DNA from: JBDLSO01 sp039799445
GTDB lineage: Bacteria > Patescibacteriota > Minisyncoccia > Phycocordibacterales > UBA5272
DNA length: 12,341 bases
Assembly: GCA_039799445.1 (NCBI GenBank)
Contig: JBDLSO010000014.1
Coordinates: 1 to 12,341, forward strand
Reading direction: 5' to 3'
The position numbers were made by a program, and so were the translations under genes. This document shows positions 1-6,752 of this stretch, in pieces. Below the pieces are notes generated by a model, which saw only the letters and a program-made list of their open reading frames with translations, ran no database searches and was not told where the DNA came from. Position 1 is the first letter of the stretch, and every line of letters begins with the position of its first letter.

Positions 1-34
1 GTGTATGTATATTCTTAATTCTATATTCCTCTCA

Positions 35-1576
35 TCATATTTTTGCTCTATACTGCAATGCTTCAAGTATGTGTTTTGTATCCACAGCACTGTCCCCTTC
101 GACGTCCGCGATAGTACGTGCAAGCTTTATTATTTTGAAATAACTACGTGGCGATATATTAAGTGAGCTTGCTGCAGTATCAAGTACTTTACGTGTTTCT
201 TTTGAAAGAGGTATCAAATCTTGTACTTCTTTTGAGCTGAGCTCCGAGTTGGTATTTCGTTTTCGTGTGAGTCCCCCATACCGACTAGCTTGTATATTGC
301 GTACAGTAGAGACTATCTGTTTATAGGCATCTGTACCACTTCCACCACCCGCACTCGTATGTAATGTCTCATATGGAACCTGTGTCACTTCTACCCACAT
401 ATCAATACGATCCATAATTGGCCCCGAAAGTTTACGACGATAGCGTTCGACATCGTGTCCAGCACAGATACATCTAAGTGTCTTGCTACCAAAATTGCCG
501 CACGGACATGGATTCAGTGCCGCAACCAATATAAACGTTGCGGGGAATGTAGCACGACCTTTGGCGCGTGATACTGATATATACCCTTCTTCTAGCGGCT
601 CACGCAAAGATTCAAGTACACGCTTATCGAATTCAGGAAATTCGTCCAAGAAAAGTACACCACGATGAGCCAGTGTTATCTCCCCTGGTTTTGGTGTTGC
701 ACCACCACCAACTATCGCAACATGCGACGAAGTGTGATGCGGACTACGAAATGGTGGTGCAGATGTTATATCTTTTGTAAGTAAACCACTCACTGAATGT
801 ATACTAGCAACTTCAAACGCCTGTGATTCGGACAGTTCCGGAATAATTCCTTGTAATGCTCTTGCGAGCATTGTTTTTCCAGTACCAGGTGGGCCGTATA
901 ATGCTATATTGTGACCACCAGCCGCCGCGAGTAATATTGCACGCTTGGCGGCTGCTTGTCCTTTGATCTCACTCATATCAACACTATGCAATGAACCGCC
1001 TTTACTGAGTTCTGTTTTTGGTTGTGGCTCAATGAGAATCTGTTTTTTATCTTTCTTGCTTGTATCCAAATGCTGTACTAGTTCAAGTAAAGTCGAAACA
1101 CCATATACAGTAATACCACTGACAAGAGCCGCTTCAGCGGCATTTGCTTTTGGTACATACAGAGTATCAATACCACTTTGACTTGCTGCAAGCGCAATAG
1201 GGAGCACACCGCGTACTTTTTGTACTTCACCCGAAAGTGAAAGTTCACCCAGAAAAAGTGTATGCTCTGGGTTGAATTCTATCTGCTTGCTTGCAAGTAA
1301 ATACGAAAGTGCGATACCCAAGTCAAATGCAGGCCCTTCTTTTTTGATATCAGCGGGTGCAAGCGATATTGTCACTTTTTGATTTTGTGTTTTAGGCGAA
1401 GTCAGTCCAGAGTTTTTTATGGCAGCACCAACCCTGTCTTTGGACTCGTCGACTGCCTTATCGGCAAGTCCGATGATATTGTATGAGTGTAGTCCATTTG
1501 AAATATCTGTCTCAATAGAGATACGTTTACTTTCTGTTACATCTGCTTGAGCACTGTATACACATGAGTAGTTCAT
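35..1576 (-). CDS. comM: ComM/YifB-family Mg-chelatase-like AAA+ ATPase
   Basis: This 513-aa protein has the full ComM/YifB architecture. The N-terminal ChlI-like domain (about residues 8-165) includes the segment SLAPADIKKEGPAFDLGIAL. The AAA+ core has Walker A GPPGTGKT at 228-235, Walker B VLFLDEF at 307-313 and the family signature NPCPCG at 355-360, followed by GPIMDRID near 385-392. The C-terminal helical Mg-chelatase domain is complete, and the length is normal for the family. In Proteobacteria, ComM is a hexameric helicase that drives branch migration of incoming DNA during natural transformation. By inference it would support uptake and recombination of DNA here, which fits a lineage thought to scavenge nucleic acids. 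The ATG at 1576 is chosen over an upstream in-frame start because it begins the conserved NYSCVYSAQ region and lies 6 nt after a TATACT box. It is transcribed alone, downstream of a terminator. Confidence 0.95.
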   Translation of the reverse strand: MNYSCVYSAQADVTESKRISIETDISNGLHSYNIIGLADKAVDESKDRVGAAIKNSGLTSPKTQNQKVTISLAPADIKKEGPAFDLGIALSYLLASKQIEFNPEHTLFLGELSLSGEVQKVRGVLPIALAASQSGIDTLYVPKANAAEAALVSGITVYGVSTLLELVQHLDTSKKDKKQILIEPQPKTELSKGGSLHSVDMSEIKGQAAAKRAILLAAAGGHNIALYGPPGTGKTMLARALQGIIPELSESQAFEVASIHSVSGLLTKDITSAPPFRSPHHTSSHVAIVGGGATPKPGEITLAHRGVLFLDEFPEFDKRVLESLREPLEEGYISVSRAKGRATFPATFILVAALNPCPCGNFGSKTLRCICAGHDVERYRRKLSGPIMDRIDMWVEVTQVPYETLHTSAGGGSGTDAYKQIVSTVRNIQASRYGGLTRKRNTNSELSSKEVQDLIPLSKETRKVLDTAASSLNISPRSYFKIIKLARTIADVEGDSAVDTKHILEALQYRAKI

Positions 1577-1582
1577 AGAAGC

Positions 1583-1588
1583 AGTATA
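1583..1588 (-). promoter_or_regulatory. -10 box of leaderless comM promoter
   Basis: TATACT on the minus strand is separated by exactly 6 nt (GCTTCT) from the comM ATG. The expected transcription start falls on the A of the start codon. No Shine-Dalgarno sequence is present. Confidence 0.6.
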
Positions 1589-1684
1589 TAAAATTAGAAT
1601 ACGCGAGTCTATATATAGGCAACAATACATGGGGATAAGATTCTATCGACTACTACCTGTGTATGGGTATCTCAATATCAATAC

Positions 1685-1719
1685 AAAATGTCTGAGGAGT
1701 GTATCTCCTCAGACATTTT
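1685..1719 (-). terminator. Intrinsic terminator after the DksA-like gene
   Basis: This is a perfect 15-bp inverted repeat (AAAATGTCTGAGGAG and its complement) around a 5-nt loop. It lies 26 nt past the stop of the minus-strand DksA/TraR-like gene. The AAAA/TTTT ends give a U-tract in either direction, so it could work on both strands. It separates this gene from comM. Confidence 0.85.
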
Positions 1720-1745
1720 ATCTGTTCTCTATAAATAGGTATTGC

Positions 1746-2105
1746 TTACTCAAGTACCGCCTCGCGATTGGCAATATTGGTTCTTGCAGCTGGGTTAGCT
1801 TCGAGACGTTCAAGCTCTATAGGTTCTCCAGATACCTCACAAGTACCATATGTACCAGCACTTATCTTATCAAGCGCACGCTCAACATCCATCAAGCGAT
1901 TTTCAAGTTGATCAAGTACTGCGTCTTTGTTTGACTCAACCTCAAATGTATTCGCAAGCTCTATGTTCTCTGCCAAGTCATTTCCCTCTTCTACTTTTGC
2001 TTCGTAGTTTTCATTTGAAATACGTATTGTACCAAGCAGTTCTATTTCTTCTAGTAAAATATGTTTTTCTTCAGTCAATTTTTGTGTAAAATGTTGTATA
2101 TCCAT
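1746..2105 (-). CDS. DksA/TraR-like protein with a degenerate zinc finger
   Basis: This 119-aa protein has the DksA/TraR layout: an acidic helical N-terminal half (about 1-85, likely coiled coil) and a C-terminal zinc-finger-like segment with YGTCEVSGEPI (86-96) and the family signature RLEANP (100-105). Classical members bind zinc with four cysteines. Only the first (C89) is kept; the others align with S92, N110 and N113, so zinc binding is unlikely. DksA-type proteins insert a coiled coil into the RNA polymerase secondary channel and modulate transcription with ppGpp. Whether this variant does so is inference. It begins 6 nt after TATAGT with no Shine-Dalgarno sequence, and it ends before a strong terminator. 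The upstream neighbour is a membrane protein of unknown function. Confidence 0.85.
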   Translation of the reverse strand: MDIQHFTQKLTEEKHILLEEIELLGTIRISNENYEAKVEEGNDLAENIELANTFEVESNKDAVLDQLENRLMDVERALDKISAGTYGTCEVSGEPIELERLEANPAARTNIANREAVLE

Positions 2106-2111
2106 GTATGT

Positions 2112-2117
2112 ACTATA
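2112..2117 (-). promoter_or_regulatory. -10 box of leaderless DksA-like gene promoter
   Basis: TATAGT on the minus strand lies exactly 6 nt (ACATAC) before the ATG, which predicts a leaderless mRNA. It sits in the 27-nt gap after the upstream gene's stop. Confidence 0.5.
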
Positions 2118-2132
2118 ACAAAAATAGTATAT

Positions 2133-3203
2133 CTAGCGCAATCTATTTGCTATCTCAAAAAAACTTTCGGTACTAGTAGTAATAATAATCGTATTTGGAT
2201 CTACAAAACCATACAAGAAATATATACGACCAGTCTCACTTTCTATCACGCGCATATCTTTGTTCTTGATAGTTCTATCAACAAATTTTGTAATGTCTCT
2301 TTGGGGGGTGCGTGTCAGCGTTTCTTTTGCTTGTGTTGTTTTGGGTACAGAAGACACTATTGTGCTAGCTATTGTACTTGTAGCAGCAGTGCTCGTCCCC
2401 GTACTTCCAAACAGTTCAAGTGCGGTAGTTGTCTCTACCTGTCTCTCGGGCTCGTCTACTACTGTCGGAAGAACTACAGCAAAAAAAGTATACAAATCAT
2501 CGGACATAAAATCTTCCCAGCCTAACATTCCAGAAAAAGCACCCTCATATGAGTTCACTTTCAATACAATAAATGGATCTGCAACATCTCCGCTGTATAT
2601 ACCAAGTACTGTCGAAGTCGCCAAACTACGACCAAGTATACTCGGTGCATTTGGTGCAAGACCTTTTAATATAGCATCGGTCTCTGCCATCTCCGTCCCA
2701 CCTTCACTGTTTACCACTGTCGGTATCGCTAGGGTTACCGCACCTGTTGAAAGGTCAGATCCTCCCAAAGTATATAACATTGATTTGGAAATGCCATTTT
2801 TGGGTATCAGTGTATCGAGTGCTATGGGTAGTGTTTTGTCAGAGCGTATACTCGGATGTGAAAAGCTGGCGCTACCACGCATCATATCTGGGAATACAGA
2901 GGTACCATATTTTTGATATGCGATGACACCAATAACTAGAAAAGATATGACAAGTAGCAGTATCCCTAGTACAACAAAAAGAACACTATTCTTTTTTTCT
3001 TTGAATACTTGAATACTCGACTCTTTCTTTTTTTGTTCAGCAAGTGCTATACCTAAAACAGAGCCTTTGCCGTCACGTACCGCATCTGCGATATCATCTT
3101 CAAAAGTACGGACAATCCGAGCCTGTTTTTCGTTGGGGAGAGGGCGTGCTTCTATTGGTGGAACGAGTGGATCTTGATTTGTAAAACGAGAATCATGATT
3201 CAT
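2133..3203 (-). CDS. Single-pass membrane protein of unknown function
   Basis: This is a 356-aa protein that I do not recognise. Residues 1-72 are hydrophilic and charged, with KKKES and KEKKN just before the membrane. Residues 73-96 form one strong transmembrane helix, so the topology is probably N-terminus inside. About 260 residues lie outside, including a Thr/Ser/Ala-rich stretch near 265-290 that looks like a linker, and a C-terminal block rich in I, T and F (FVDPNTIIITTSTESFF). There are no cysteines or obvious catalytic motifs. The start lies 6 nt after TATAAT. It precedes the DksA-like gene on the same strand, but that gene has its own -10 box. A cell-envelope role is the most that can be inferred. 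Confidence 0.8.
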   Translation of the reverse strand: MNHDSRFTNQDPLVPPIEARPLPNEKQARIVRTFEDDIADAVRDGKGSVLGIALAEQKKKESSIQVFKEKKNSVLFVVLGILLLVISFLVIGVIAYQKYGTSVFPDMMRGSASFSHPSIRSDKTLPIALDTLIPKNGISKSMLYTLGGSDLSTGAVTLAIPTVVNSEGGTEMAETDAILKGLAPNAPSILGRSLATSTVLGIYSGDVADPFIVLKVNSYEGAFSGMLGWEDFMSDDLYTFFAVVLPTVVDEPERQVETTTALELFGSTGTSTAATSTIASTIVSSVPKTTQAKETLTRTPQRDITKFVDRTIKNKDMRVIESETGRIYFLYGFVDPNTIIITTSTESFFEIANRLR

Positions 3204-3209
3204 GTGTAT

Positions 3210-3215
3210 ATTATA
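3210..3215 (-). promoter_or_regulatory. Extended -10 box, leaderless promoter
   Basis: TGCTATAAT on the minus strand (an extended -10; the TATAAT part spans these positions) ends 6 nt (ATACAC) before the ATG at 3203. No Shine-Dalgarno sequence is seen. Confidence 0.6.
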
Positions 3216-3246
3216 GCATATACCGCTTTGGTGTAGATACTTTTAT

Positions 3247-3843
3247 TTACTCATCGTCTTTCGATACGATACGTGTTACTTTCGTAGTTGTTGTACCTAC
3301 CACCTTTTTGGCACGCGGGTATTTACGTTTCTGATTGTAGCCAAGCAGGTATGTACTCGGGTCGCTACACATATCGATAAACTCTTCGACTGATTCACGC
3401 AGCTTTCCAGATGAAGACTTTCCAAATGAAATAACCTCAACTTGCACACCATGAGTATTTTTGAGATATTCAACAAGTGGTATAAAGTCCCCGTCTCCAG
3501 TAGCGAGTACTATCGTGTCGAGTTTCGGTGCAAGACGCATAGCGTCAACCGCCATACCAACATCCCAGTCTGCTTTCTTTGCACCACCGAAGAATATCTG
3601 CAAGTCTTTGGTTTTGGTTTCGATACCAAGCTTGGTAAGCGCTTCAAAAAAATTAGTTTCGTCCCCTGCTTCTGTGGTGATTACATAGGCTATAGCACGA
3701 ATCAGCTCACGTCCCGCAACAGCTTCTTTCATGATGGCACCAAAGTTTACTTTGGCATTGTAGAGATTGCGGGCACTATGGTATAGGTTTTGTGTATCGA
3801 TGAATACACCAACGCGTTGCCCTTTGTGTTTGATAACTGTCAT
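3247..3843 (-). CDS. NYN/PIN-like domain protein (putative RNase, LabA/DUF88 type)
   Basis: This 198-aa protein has the NYN fold signatures. VGVFIDTQN (11-19) carries the first acidic residue (D16) and N19. KADWDVGMAVD (90-100) supplies D94 and D100, and LATGDGDF (113-120) supplies D117 and D119. Together these form the acidic metal-binding pocket of PIN-like nucleases. Domain residues run to about 165, followed by a basic tail (KRKYPRAKK). NYN proteins are thought to be RNA-processing or degrading enzymes, and the basic tail may bind RNA. The substrate is unknown. The gene follows rpsO on the same strand, but a terminator lies between. It has no Shine-Dalgarno sequence. Candidate -10 boxes are TATATT, 15 nt before the ATG (3859-3864), or TATACT at 3937-3942, which would give a leader of nearly 90 nt. 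Confidence 0.88.
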   Translation of the reverse strand: MTVIKHKGQRVGVFIDTQNLYHSARNLYNAKVNFGAIMKEAVAGRELIRAIAYVITTEAGDETNFFEALTKLGIETKTKDLQIFFGGAKKADWDVGMAVDAMRLAPKLDTIVLATGDGDFIPLVEYLKNTHGVQVEVISFGKSSSGKLRESVEEFIDMCSDPSTYLLGYNQKRKYPRAKKVVGTTTTKVTRIVSKDDE

Positions 3844-3981
3844 TTTGGTTGAATGGAGAATATAGAATTCTGAATATTAAAAATAAATAAAACGGTATAC
3901 GATTGAATATATAAATGTGAGATGTATACGACGTACAGTATAACACGAGGGTCGCATTTCCTTGTTGTAAAATCAGACAAT

Positions 3982-4008
3982 ATAAAAGCGTCATATCGAC
4001 GCTTTTAT
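3982..4008 (-). terminator. Terminator after rpsO
   Basis: A perfect 11-bp inverted repeat (ATAAAAGCGTC and its complement) with a 5-nt loop lies 5 nt after the rpsO stop. The T-rich end of the second arm (CTTTTATATT on minus) acts as the U-tract. Confidence 0.8.
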
Positions 4009-4013
4009 GGTAG

Positions 4014-4277
4014 TTATTTGAGACCGAATTGTTTTGTCACTATACCGTACCCTGCTTTGTCATTTTTAGCGAGGTATTTGAGGTGAGAACGTCTATCTGC
4101 AACCATTTGAATAAGTCCGCGACGTGAGTGATTGTCTTTTTTGTGTGTTTTTAAGTGGTTTGTGAGTTCTTCAATACGACGAGACAAAATAGCGATTTGC
4201 ACAGGAGCTGATCCTGTATCTGTCGCGTGTTTTTGTACTGGCTTAATAGCATTAACTTTTTTACGTGGTGTAAGCAT
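4014..4277 (-). CDS. rpsO: Small-subunit ribosomal protein uS15
   Basis: This 87-aa protein is full length for S15 and has the conserved 16S rRNA-binding region: DTGSAPVQIAILSRRI (20-35), NHLKTHKKDNHSRRGL (40-55) and the MVADRRSHLKYL segment (58-69). S15 is a primary binder of the central domain of 16S rRNA and nucleates platform assembly. In many bacteria rpsO is followed by pnp; here a terminator follows instead, so it is monocistronic. It has a recognisable -35/-10 promoter and a short leader of about 18 nt without a Shine-Dalgarno sequence. That differs from the leaderless genes around it, and the leader is too short for the autoregulatory structures known in E. coli. Confidence 0.97.
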   Translation of the reverse strand: MLTPRKKVNAIKPVQKHATDTGSAPVQIAILSRRIEELTNHLKTHKKDNHSRRGLIQMVADRRSHLKYLAKNDKAGYGIVTKQFGLK

Positions 4278-4301
4278 ATGTTTGACTTTTTATATGTATA
4301 T

Positions 4302-4330
4302 AGTATATCACAGAAGTGAGAATCTTGCAA
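4302..4330 (-). promoter_or_regulatory. rpsO promoter
   Basis: On the minus strand, TTGCAA (4325-4330) and TATACT (4302-4307) are separated by 17 nt, the optimal sigma-70 spacing. The distance from the -10 box to the ATG is 24 nt. Confidence 0.7.
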
Positions 4331-4378
4331 CCCCTTATTGTTTTTTGACAATATATCTTCAAAAGACCAGAATATTTC

Positions 4379-4417
4379 CCGTCTCACTCTATCTTTTTAA
4401 TTTATTGAGCGAGACGG
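4379..4417 (-). terminator. Long hairpin without a clear U-tract
   Basis: An 11-bp stem (CCGTCTCGCTC on minus) closes a 17-nt AT-rich loop. It pairs fully on the minus strand through one G-U wobble but has a mismatch on plus, so the minus transcript is the likely carrier. It overlaps the end of a small reading frame (stop at 4402). It may mark the end of the transcript from the membrane-protein gene upstream. Confidence 0.45.
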
Positions 4418-4559
4418 AAAATTTCTTCCATTTCAGCTTCCCGATTTCTTAAGTTGTATGGGTCTTCTTGAAATCGCAATACCCTTGGGTGCTAAAATCT
4501 GCTTCCGACGAGCCTTTTGAGAGATATTTTGGGAAAGTGAGAATAGATTCTTTAATCAC
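4402..4559 (-). pseudogene. Possible small gene(s) or frameshifted coding remnant
   Basis: This gap between the membrane-protein gene and rpsO holds two overlapping minus-strand frames that look coding. Frame one starts with GTG at 4559, overlapping the upstream stop by 8 nt (GTGATTAA), and encodes 36 aa including KGSSEADFSTQGY; it ends at 4449. Frame two is open from 4491 to the stop at 4402 and reads RFQEDPYNLRNREAEMEEIF near its end, with a possible TTG start at 4479. The charged, amphipathic composition of frame two is protein-like, and it stops inside a long hairpin. A single frameshift would join the two. No family is recognised. It may equally be noncoding sequence. Confidence 0.3.
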
Positions 4560-5241
4560 GGGTTTTTACCTGAACCTTACCACTGACGTAATCGTACAAT
4601 GTACCAGCCAAACAACCCCAGCTAAAATACCAAATAAGTTCAGTAATTGGAATTATATTAAAAACACGCATATCAAAAATTGTTTGATGTAGTAAATAGT
4701 AAGTATTCCAGTACTCAGGTGATATTATACCAAACAACGGCACATAGATACAGATTGCTAAAAGTAATAATATCAAACCACTCACCACGCCCTGCATAAA
4801 AAGCTCATGACGTTTATATGAAATATATAAAAATATGGATACAAATATAAAAGTGCTCGCAAATATAGAATTTACCTTGAGCTTTGTTAAAAGAATAAGT
4901 GCAACAAGTCCTCCGATAAATAGGCATATACCAAAAAATATATCTTTCTTATGTGTTCGTACTCGCACCGTTTTGTTTAATATGGAATATATTGCAAAGG
5001 AGATACCAGTTACAGTAAAACCAAAAATAAAGTCTTCAATAGAAACTACTCTATGACCCAAAACAGAAACAGGCTGCCAGTAGTCTTTGAAATACCAATA
5101 CTCTGCAACAAGTCCTGCTACGCCACCCATAAAGCTAATTTGTAGTAGCTTTGTTGTTTCTCCGCTTCGCAAAAAAACCAAGAACCAAAAAACTGCAAAT
5201 AAGACACTCAAACACAAATAAATATATGTATCAGCAATCAT
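4552..5241 (-). CDS. Polytopic membrane protein, possibly lycopene-cyclase-domain-like
   Basis: This 229-aa protein is strongly hydrophobic, with about seven membrane segments (roughly 4-24, 36-50, 69-88, 101-119, 125-141, 148-172, 196-215). Two segments start with similar motifs, VSIEDFIFGF (66-75) and IPITELIWYF (197-206). This recalls the repeated P-x-E-E motif of the bacterial/archaeal heterodimeric lycopene cyclase domain (CarR/CrtYcd family). No carotenoid genes are nearby, so an actual cyclase role is doubtful, and the resemblance is only by eye. The ATG at 5241 is preferred to an upstream in-frame start because TATACT sits 6 nt before it. Upstream lies the terminator of the 87-aa exported protein gene. 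Confidence 0.8.
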   Translation of the reverse strand: MIADTYIYLCLSVLFAVFWFLVFLRSGETTKLLQISFMGGVAGLVAEYWYFKDYWQPVSVLGHRVVSIEDFIFGFTVTGISFAIYSILNKTVRVRTHKKDIFFGICLFIGGLVALILLTKLKVNSIFASTFIFVSIFLYISYKRHELFMQGVVSGLILLLLAICIYVPLFGIISPEYWNTYYLLHQTIFDMRVFNIIPITELIWYFSWGCLAGTLYDYVSGKVQVKTRD

Positions 5242-5247
5242 AAAAAT

Positions 5248-5253
5248 AGTATA
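5248..5253 (-). promoter_or_regulatory. -10 box of leaderless membrane-protein promoter
   Basis: TATACT on the minus strand lies exactly 6 nt (ATTTTT) before the ATG at 5241. Confidence 0.6.
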
Positions 5254-5284
5254 CAGTATTTTGCGTTGAATGACTCGGGTATTA

Positions 5285-5316
5285 GAAAGGGTCGCATGCA
5301 TATAGCATACGACCCG
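5285..5316 (-). terminator. Intrinsic terminator after the 87-aa exported protein gene
   Basis: On the minus strand GGGTCGTATGC pairs with GCATGCGACCC (one G-U wobble, 5-nt loop) and is followed by TTTCTAAT. On plus the wobble becomes a mismatch, so minus is the functional direction. It lies about 30 nt after the stop at 5345. Confidence 0.7.
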
Positions 5317-5344
5317 TTTGTCCAGAAAGGACTAGTTTTTCGGA

Positions 5345-5608
5345 TCAATTTGGATCAATCCGTATTTTTTTCATTTGAGGTGCAATTTGCACCTTTTTCA
5401 CATCAGGGTTTATTATTACCCCTGATGTGGAGGTGTTACCTCCGAACTCGGCATTGCAACCTCCCCCTGGGATTGGCGGTGGAACATATACTGCTATTCG
5501 TTCTACTTGCAACTTTTTCATCTCGTGAAGAGTGTGGCACTGCACCAAAACTGATGCAGTCAAAAAAATAGCAGTGAAAATCGAGCAAATGTTTGAAACG
5601 CGGTTCAT
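5345..5608 (-). CDS. Small exported protein with VER-Y-P motif
   Basis: This 87-aa protein has a hydrophobic export signal (about residues 7-23, ending LVQC; the cysteine does not make a good lipobox). A short charged spacer follows, then the motif VERIAVYVPPPIPGGG (35-50), a Gly/Asn/Ser-rich stretch and a basic tail. The motif recurs in the 48-aa exported protein at 11883-12029, so the two are probably related; no known family is recognised. Start choice is firm: AAAGGAG lies 7 nt before the ATG at 5608. A perfect TTGACA-17-TATAAT promoter, a leader of about 75-80 nt and a dedicated terminator indicate a strongly expressed single gene, unlike its leaderless neighbours. The coding region contains several inverted repeats. 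It diverges from the recombinase gene. Confidence 0.75.
   Translation of the reverse strand: MNRVSNICSIFTAIFLTASVLVQCHTLHEMKKLQVERIAVYVPPPIPGGGCNAEFGGNTSTSGVIINPDVKKVQIAPQMKKIRIDPN
5400..5430 (-). repeat. Inverted repeat inside the 87-aa exported protein gene
   Basis: CACATCAGGG and its perfect complement flank a loop of about 10 nt within the coding sequence (residues around 59-71). Nearby shorter palindromes include AGGTGCA-ATT-TGCACCT (about 5380-5396) and GAGGT-GTT-ACCTC (about 5430-5442). This stretch of the mRNA would be strongly folded. Confidence 0.6.
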
Positions 5609-5686
5609 GAGAATTCTCCTTTCACGAGAATCAAATTTATAGGTGGTAACAATCTTTTTGGCATGTGCCAAAGGTACTCACCTTAT
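5609..5686 (-). promoter_or_regulatory. Structured 5' leader with ribosome binding site
   Basis: The predicted leader between the promoter and the ATG at 5608 holds successive inverted repeats: AAGGT-GAGT-ACCTT, then TTGGC-ACAT-GCCAA followed by AAAAAG. ATTCTC-GTGAAAG-GAGAAT follows, placing the Shine-Dalgarno sequence (AAAGGAG, 5616-5622) partly in loop and partly in stem. An alternative pairing of GGTGAGTA with TTACCACC is also possible. It could control translation or stability; no known riboswitch is recognised. Confidence 0.45.
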
Positions 5687-5692
5687 TAATAT

Positions 5693-5721
5693 ATTATATC
5701 AAATTATAATACATTTGTCAA
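5693..5721 (-). promoter_or_regulatory. Perfect consensus sigma-70 promoter
   Basis: On the minus strand, TTGACA (5716-5721) and TATAAT (5693-5698) are separated by exactly 17 nt, matching the housekeeping sigma consensus at all 12 positions. It drives the 87-aa exported protein gene. Confidence 0.85.
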
Positions 5722-5798
5722 GTACTTGTTGAATTGGTAAATGGTACATATTTATTATTACAGAAGATTGATAACCAAAAACCCAAAACTGCCCATGC

Positions 5799-5804
5799 TA
5801 TACT
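5799..5804 (+). promoter_or_regulatory. Extended -10 box of leaderless recombinase promoter
   Basis: TGCTATACT, of which TATACT spans these positions, ends 6 nt (ATATAT) before the ATG at 5811. No convincing -35 box or Shine-Dalgarno sequence is seen. Confidence 0.6.
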
Positions 5805-5810
5805 ATATAT

Positions 5811-6752
5811 ATGAACCTTGCGGAAGCCACCAAGCAATATTTGGAATATATCGAAATAGAAAAAGGTCGTAGTTTGAATACTGTGGCAAATTACGAGCAT
5901 TATTTGAAACGTTTTTTGGACTTCGCTGCGAAGAGGGGTATAACAGAACCACACTCTGTAACAGAATCTCTCATGCGCGAGTATAGAATGTATCTCAACA
6001 GACTACCAATACACACGAAACCAGGGCGAGATACTGAAACTCTCAAAAAGAAAACACAAAACTATCATTTGATTGCGTTGCGTAGTTTCTTCAAATATTT
6101 ACGTAAACACAAAATAGAAAGCTACAATCCAGAACTCATTGAACTCGCCAAGGTCGGTGAACGTATGCCAGACTTTATGACTGGGGACGATTTATCCAGA
6201 CTACTGAGTAGCACCGATAACGCAGCCAGCCTCCCCGAGCTTCGTGACCGAGCTATACTGCAATTGCTTTTCTCCACTGGACTACGTGTCTCGGAACTCT
6301 GTTCCCTCCCTCGAACTATCGATCTTTCGCGAGACGAATACAGCATACGTGGAAAAGGAGAAAAGGTACGTGTCGTATTTTTTTCAGAAGAAGCCAAGAG
6401 AGCTATACAACAGTACAATGCAAAAAGAGTGGATACCGACGATGCACTTTTTATCAACCTTGGTAAAAATGCAAGTAGCGCGCAGAAACAGCAAAAGAGT
6501 TTGAGACTGACTCCGCGTAGCGTACAGCGCATAGTCGACGGCTATGCACGCAAAGCAGGTATCACCAAAAATGTGACTCCACACAAACTGCGCCACTCGT
6601 TTGCAACAGACTTACTTCAAAATGGTGCAGACCTACGCGCAGTACAAATGCTACTCGGACATGCCAATATCTCTACCACTCAAATCTATACTCACTTTAC
6701 CGACAAAGAGCTGCGAGCCGTGCACAAGAAGTTTCATGGGAAGAAGGAATAA
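5811..6752 (+). CDS. XerC/XerD-type tyrosine recombinase
   Basis: This 313-aa protein is full length for the Xer family. The N-terminal core-binding (SAM-like) domain covers about 1-105 and the catalytic domain about 120-305. All catalytic residues are visible: R159 (STGLRVSEL), K182 (RGKGEKVR), H258 and R261 (HKLRHSFAT), H284 (LLGHANISTT) and the nucleophile Y293 (QIYTHF). Xer recombinases resolve chromosome dimers at dif sites before division. A single-recombinase (XerH/XerS-like) mode is possible because no partner gene is in the window. No dif-like site, integrase neighbours or phage genes were seen, so a chromosomal housekeeping role is more likely than a mobile-element integrase. Transcription probably ends at the hairpin at 6850-6898. 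Confidence 0.93.
   Translation: MNLAEATKQYLEYIEIEKGRSLNTVANYEHYLKRFLDFAAKRGITEPHSVTESLMREYRMYLNRLPIHTKPGRDTETLKKKTQNYHLIALRSFFKYLRKHKIESYNPELIELAKVGERMPDFMTGDDLSRLLSSTDNAASLPELRDRAILQLLFSTGLRVSELCSLPRTIDLSRDEYSIRGKGEKVRVVFFSEEAKRAIQQYNAKRVDTDDALFINLGKNASSAQKQQKSLRLTPRSVQRIVDGYARKAGITKNVTPHKLRHSFATDLLQNGADLRAVQMLLGHANISTTQIYTHFTDKELRAVHKKFHGKKE

Noticed and set aside
2260..2916. Long plus-strand open frame (218 codons) opposite the 356-aa membrane protein
   Set aside because: It is the antisense shadow of a gene with a clear promoter, membrane helix and protein-like composition on minus. It has no start signals of its own.
3776..3994. Minus-strand 72-codon frame upstream of the NYN gene
   Set aside because: It overlaps the start of the NYN gene in another frame and the rpsO terminator. 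Its sequence is hydrophobic AT-rich noise with no start signals.
4468..4692. Plus-strand 74-codon frame between rpsO and the membrane protein
   Set aside because: It overlaps the end of the membrane protein gene in antisense, with no -10 box or ribosome binding site. The minus-strand frames there look more protein-like.
5811..6752. Tyrosine recombinase as the integrase of a mobile element
   Set aside because: There are no flanking repeats, tRNA, excisionase or phage genes, and the protein length and sequence are typical of housekeeping Xer proteins.
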